Assembly: GCA_943370285.1 (NCBI GenBank)
Contig: CALRQJ020000024.1
Span: 1 to 7,506, forward strand
Origin: CALRQJ02 sp943370285
Lineage (GTDB): Bacteria > Bacteroidota > Bacteroidia > Chitinophagales > Chitinophagaceae
Length of the DNA: 7,506 nt
Direction of reading: 5' to 3'
Shown: positions 5,117-7,506 of the stretch, one piece after another
Numbering within the stretch: position 1 is the stretch's first letter
How the letters are laid out: every line of letters begins with the position of its first letter
Made by a program: the position numbers and the translations under genes
Notes under the pieces: model-generated
The model's input: only the letters and a program-made list of their open reading frames with translations
Databases searched by the model: none
What the model was told of the DNA's origin: nothing

Positions 5117-6049
5117 TTAGTAATTAAAACCTAACTTAAATTTGTAATCTATACCAAGAATTATTTTTATCGCCCCACCAATTTCTATTCCAAAGAATGG
5201 TTTTTCTTTTTTTGTACTAACTCCTAATTTAGCCTTGTATGTTAGTGGGTTACTAAATGGGTCGAAAAGCTTATCTAAATTTGTATTACCCCTAGATTGA
5301 TTGAATGCATAAGCACCCCAGTCGTGGCTTCCTTCTCCTTCCATTTGGGGTCCATGATATCCATTGTAATATGCAGAATTGTAATCATATTTTAGTCCTA
5401 CGCCGATTTTATCTTTCCCCAATTTAGCAACTTTTACTTCAAGTACTGCATAGTTATGTACTCGTTGGTCTGCTTTTTTCAAATTGATATCCCACTCGCC
5501 ATTGTCATATCCTGCTGAAAATTTGCCCAATTCATATACTTGAAAACCTAACCCTATTTTACCAAATTTTCTTTTTACCTCTGCTTGAACCCCAACATCT
5601 ACATTTCCTTCAAGCTTAGCAACGCTACTAATATTCCAATTATATACCACTCTCGATCCAACAATTGCATCATTTGGGTTTCTATCTCGGTCTTCTTTCA
5701 TCTCCTCGTCTGTCTTCCGTTGAATAACCCTCCATTCGCCTTTATGTTCCCCTTTTTTAGCCTTTGATACTTTACCGCCACCGTGTGTTATTTTATAAAG
5801 GAATGCACCGAATTTCGTTTTAAAATCGCCATATGGATCTAGAAAAACATTTGGATTGTTTCCATTTACCAAGTAAGAACTTTCCCAAGTCAATTTTAAA
5901 GGATCAATGTTCCATCTTCGCCCAATACGGCTATCATACTGCCAATATTCAGCACTGTAACTATTCTCATTAATTTCAGGAGAAAGTTCTTGTGTATTAA
6001 ACCCATATCGGTACAAATTACTGCTGTAATTTCTACCCGGCATGGTCAT
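5117..6049 (-). CDS. Rhs core C-terminal fragment with beta-rich tip (orphan cassette D)
   Basis: A 310-residue fragment from its first ATG. The Bacteroidota Rhs-repeat-associated core is complete: MPGRNYSS (4-10), YRYGFN (13-18), YDSRIGRRWNIDP (38-50), NNPNVFLDPYGD (64-75). The variable tip starts near residue 76 and is an unrecognised beta-rich tail with repeated GxxxxxGFG/GVGLKY-like strands (to 310). The YD-repeat shell and secretion part of an Rhs protein, normally many hundreds of residues, are absent. Homology continues upstream of the ATG as Leu-Tyr-Pro-Phe-Gly, then meets an in-frame TAG at 6065-6067. The ATG has no ribosome site, so the fragment is probably silent and could become active only by recombining into an Rhs gene. 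The immunity candidate follows after 6 nt. Confidence 0.85.
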   Translation of the reverse strand: MTMPGRNYSSNLYRYGFNTQELSPEINENSYSAEYWQYDSRIGRRWNIDPLKLTWESSYLVNGNNPNVFLDPYGDFKTKFGAFLYKITHGGGKVSKAKKGEHKGEWRVIQRKTDEEMKEDRDRNPNDAIVGSRVVYNWNISSVAKLEGNVDVGVQAEVKRKFGKIGLGFQVYELGKFSAGYDNGEWDINLKKADQRVHNYAVLEVKVAKLGKDKIGVGLKYDYNSAYYNGYHGPQMEGEGSHDWGAYAFNQSRGNTNLDKLFDPFSNPLTYKAKLGVSTKKEKPFFGIEIGGAIKIILGIDYKFKLGFNY

Positions 6050-6067
6050 GCCAAAAGGATACAGCTA

Positions 6068-6229
6068 ACTTTGGTAATTAGAAGCACATTACTCAAAGAA
6101 CTTTTTAATTTATCTATTGTCTAAGGTAGTAGTTTATATTTTTGAATTTCAAAATTGACATGATTGGAGATACTATATTAAATCATTCGATAGTTTATTA
6201 TGAAAATGATAAGTATATTAATGTATAGA
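6068..6229. other. AT-rich spacer between cassettes D and E
   Basis: Very AT-rich, with no supported gene and no clear terminator stem after the cassette E immunity gene. A plus-strand frame from about 6062 stays open for 20 codons (QLTLVIRSTLLKELFNLSIV) and could be one more truncated 3' end, but it is too short to judge. Confidence 0.5.
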
Positions 6230-6907
6230 TTACCCATTTGTCAAAACTTTGACTTCATTGCTTAATAACAATCCTGTTACTTTTTTTTCTTCTAATTTTA
6301 ATTTCAATTTTTCAGAAATAAATAAACCACCTAAACGTGTATGAAAAAAATCTAAAGTTTTATCAAAATGCTTTTGTAATGCTAAAGTCTTTACTTTGGC
6401 TATTCCTTTAAAAACTTTCATCTCTTTTTCATCTTTAAATTTATGTTCAATTTTAGGGATATTACCAAAACCCCCGGAAATAAATAGTGAATTTTCAAAA
6501 TCAATTACGTTCCAATCTTGAAGTACGGAATAGAATAACCGGTAGTTGGGATTTAAATTTTCGGCTGATGAATCATATATTAATGCTTCATACGTTTTAA
6601 ATCTTTGTATATTAAACGATTTTAACAATTCAAGTGTATTATTGTCAATCAAAAAGTGACAATTATTAAGATACGGGGTAAAACTCATCAAGTTTGTTTC
6701 CTTTGCTGATTTCAACTTTTTGAAATTGAATTTGTAATCAAAATCTGGATATATTTGATTGATAGATAATTCTCCGCCAATAAAAAGTGATTCAATTTCA
6801 GCATATATTTTTTTATCGTAACTTTTTTTATCTAATTCTACTTGAAATACTCCATTTTTCACTCCAATAACTTTTGGATTCCAATCTAATCTTATATTAT
6901 AAAACAT
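6230..6907 (-). CDS. Immunity protein, Imm11/DUF1629-like (cognate of AHH tip)
   Basis: A 225-residue soluble protein. The layout matches the DUF1629/Imm11 type as I know it: a helix-turn around residues 85-105 (CHFLIDNNTLELLKSFNI), an aromatic strand (FKTYEALIYD), a central YRLFYSVLQDWNVIDFENS in which Y.LF.V...D.ID.E.S is the diagnostic pattern, and a C-terminal RLGGLFISEKLKLKLEE followed by a VTGL turn. The ATG lies 2 nt after the toxin stop, so expression is coupled. It probably binds and blocks the AHH nuclease next to it. Members of this family are known beside HNH/AHH-type tips. I am moderately sure of the family and more sure of the immunity role. Confidence 0.68.
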   Translation of the reverse strand: MFYNIRLDWNPKVIGVKNGVFQVELDKKSYDKKIYAEIESLFIGGELSINQIYPDFDYKFNFKKLKSAKETNLMSFTPYLNNCHFLIDNNTLELLKSFNIQRFKTYEALIYDSSAENLNPNYRLFYSVLQDWNVIDFENSLFISGGFGNIPKIEHKFKDEKEMKVFKGIAKVKTLALQKHFDKTLDFFHTRLGGLFISEKLKLKLEEKKVTGLLLSNEVKVLTNG

Positions 6908-6909
6908 AT

Positions 6910-7506
6910 TTAAAATTTAAAATATTTATTTAAATTACTACCTGAACGATATGCATCCCCAATCATAAGCCTCATATTGTGCTGTAAATTTTGCATTGAG
7001 TTTAAGTTCAAATTTCCAGATTGCTTAAGTAGATTCATTTCATTCATAATGAAATTATTATATGCGGGGTGATTCCCATGAAACGGTGTTGGCAACTTTT
7101 TAAGATTAAACATGTCATTCTGTTTCCAACCCATTGCATTTAAATCCGTTTTGAATGTTTTATATACTTGATTTGGAATTATATGATGCTTATGAAAAAC
7201 CGTAGTACTCGACTTAGCGGCTTGAATCATGGCGTCATCAACTACAGCAAGTGTTGTAGTTTTAGCCGCTTGTGAAGTCAATTTAAGTGCGAATAGTTCT
7301 CCACCAATTGAAAATTCAAGTAGTGGTAAAATTAAATTCTCAGATGCCCGCTTAAAGGTCTTGTTTTCTGCAAGTTCCACCCAAAGAGGTTTGCTTCCAT
7401 CTTCCTTCAAACCTGCTGCCATCCACTTTTGGCTAGACATTGATTCATGTCTAGATTTGGTCAAGCCATATCGTTCTGGTGTTTTACCTAAACTTGTTTT
7501 AGTTTT
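6910..7506 (-). CDS. Polymorphic toxin, C-terminal part, AHH nuclease tip (5' partial)
   Basis: The minus-strand frame is open from the window edge to TAA at 6910-6912 (198 codons), so the gene starts outside; the TTG at 7464 is an artefact of the cut. Codons 1-98 are the anchor, 95 of 98 residues identical to the left toxin. The tip (100 residues) has HKHHIIP, then ND..N, then LP, then FHGNHPAYN and a helical end. This is the AHH subgroup of the HNH/ENDO VII fold: the HH pair and the His of GNHP are expected metal-binding and catalytic residues. The predicted role is cleavage of target-cell nucleic acid. The immunity gene starts 2 nt downstream. Confidence 0.88.
   Translation of the reverse strand, partial: KTKTSLGKTPERYGLTKSRHESMSSQKWMAAGLKEDGSKPLWVELAENKTFKRASENLILPLLEFSIGGELFALKLTSQAAKTTTLAVVDDAMIQAAKSSTTVFHKHHIIPNQVYKTFKTDLNAMGWKQNDMFNLKKLPTPFHGNHPAYNNFIMNEMNLLKQSGNLNLNSMQNLQHNMRLMIGDAYRSGSNLNKYFKF
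7213..7506 (-). repeat. Right arm of 294-bp inverted repeat (toxin anchor)
   Basis: Inverted copy of 1-294 (284 of 294 bases match). It ends exactly where the AHH tip begins (Ala-Ala-Lys, then Ser-Ser-Thr). Full identity covers the outer 149 bp up to the window edge; all mismatches lie toward the tip. Confidence 0.97.

Noticed and set aside
5585..5767. 60-codon plus-strand frame opposite the Rhs fragment
   Set aside because: Antisense shadow of a convincing Rhs tip, with no ribosome site.
6062..6124. Plus-strand 20-codon frame after the Rhs junction as a third regulator stub
   Set aside because: It lacks the LP(D/E)..K and ID..K pattern of the other two stubs and is short enough to be chance.
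1..7506. Insertion sequence or transposon reading of the terminal inverted repeats
   Set aside because: The arms are protein-coding in frame with the toxins, there is no transposase, and neither the outer ends nor target duplications can be seen.

Overview
The window is AT-rich and carries a Bacteroidetes-type Rhs core (PFGM..MPGR, YRYGFN, YDSRIGRRW.IDP, NGNNP..FLDPYGD) and a Bacteroidetes-type tyrosine recombinase (SHTMRRTAITT, ISGH, FYRYV). It most likely comes from the accessory genome of a member of the phylum Bacteroidota. No rRNA, tRNA or CRISPR array was found.

The whole window is a bank of polymorphic-toxin tips and immunity genes bounded by inverted repeats. The outer 294 bp at each end are inverted copies of each other (1-294 and 7213-7506; 10 mismatches, all in the inner half). 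Each arm encodes the same protein segment, and its reading frame is open to the window edge, so each arm is the 3' part of a larger toxin gene that starts outside the window. At the inner end of each arm the shared sequence stops in frame after Ala-Ala-Lys and a different toxin tip begins. The left tip is GIY-YIG-like and is followed by an LRR immunity gene. The right tip is an AHH (HNH-superfamily) nuclease followed by an Imm11/DUF1629-like immunity gene.

Inside these lie three orphan cassettes, each a 5'-truncated toxin end followed by an intact candidate immunity gene. B (1552-2215, +) has a short unrecognised tip. C (2344-3119, +) has a tip with a PD-(D/E)XK-like DVK motif. D (4655-6064, -) has an Rhs core with a beta-rich tail. 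Cassettes A, B and C read rightward and D and E read leftward, so all converge on a central tyrosine recombinase gene (3429-4484). Strong hairpin terminators follow immunity genes A, B and C.

The gaps hold further debris. Just upstream of truncated tips B and C, on the opposite strand, are two short coding remnants that resemble the extreme C-termini of XRE-type helix-turn-helix regulators. Both are cut at the same Leu-Pro. A 64-codon opposite-strand open frame precedes the recombinase, and a 17-codon ATGA-overlapping ORF follows it.

Working model (inference): a toxin locus stores alternative tip-immunity pairs. Inversion across the 294-bp arms would exchange the GIY-YIG and AHH tips between the two upstream toxin genes, and the orphans are silent donors or relics. 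Because the identical 149-bp ends are flush with the window edges, an assembly-graph break or a deliberate extraction at a repeat must be excluded.
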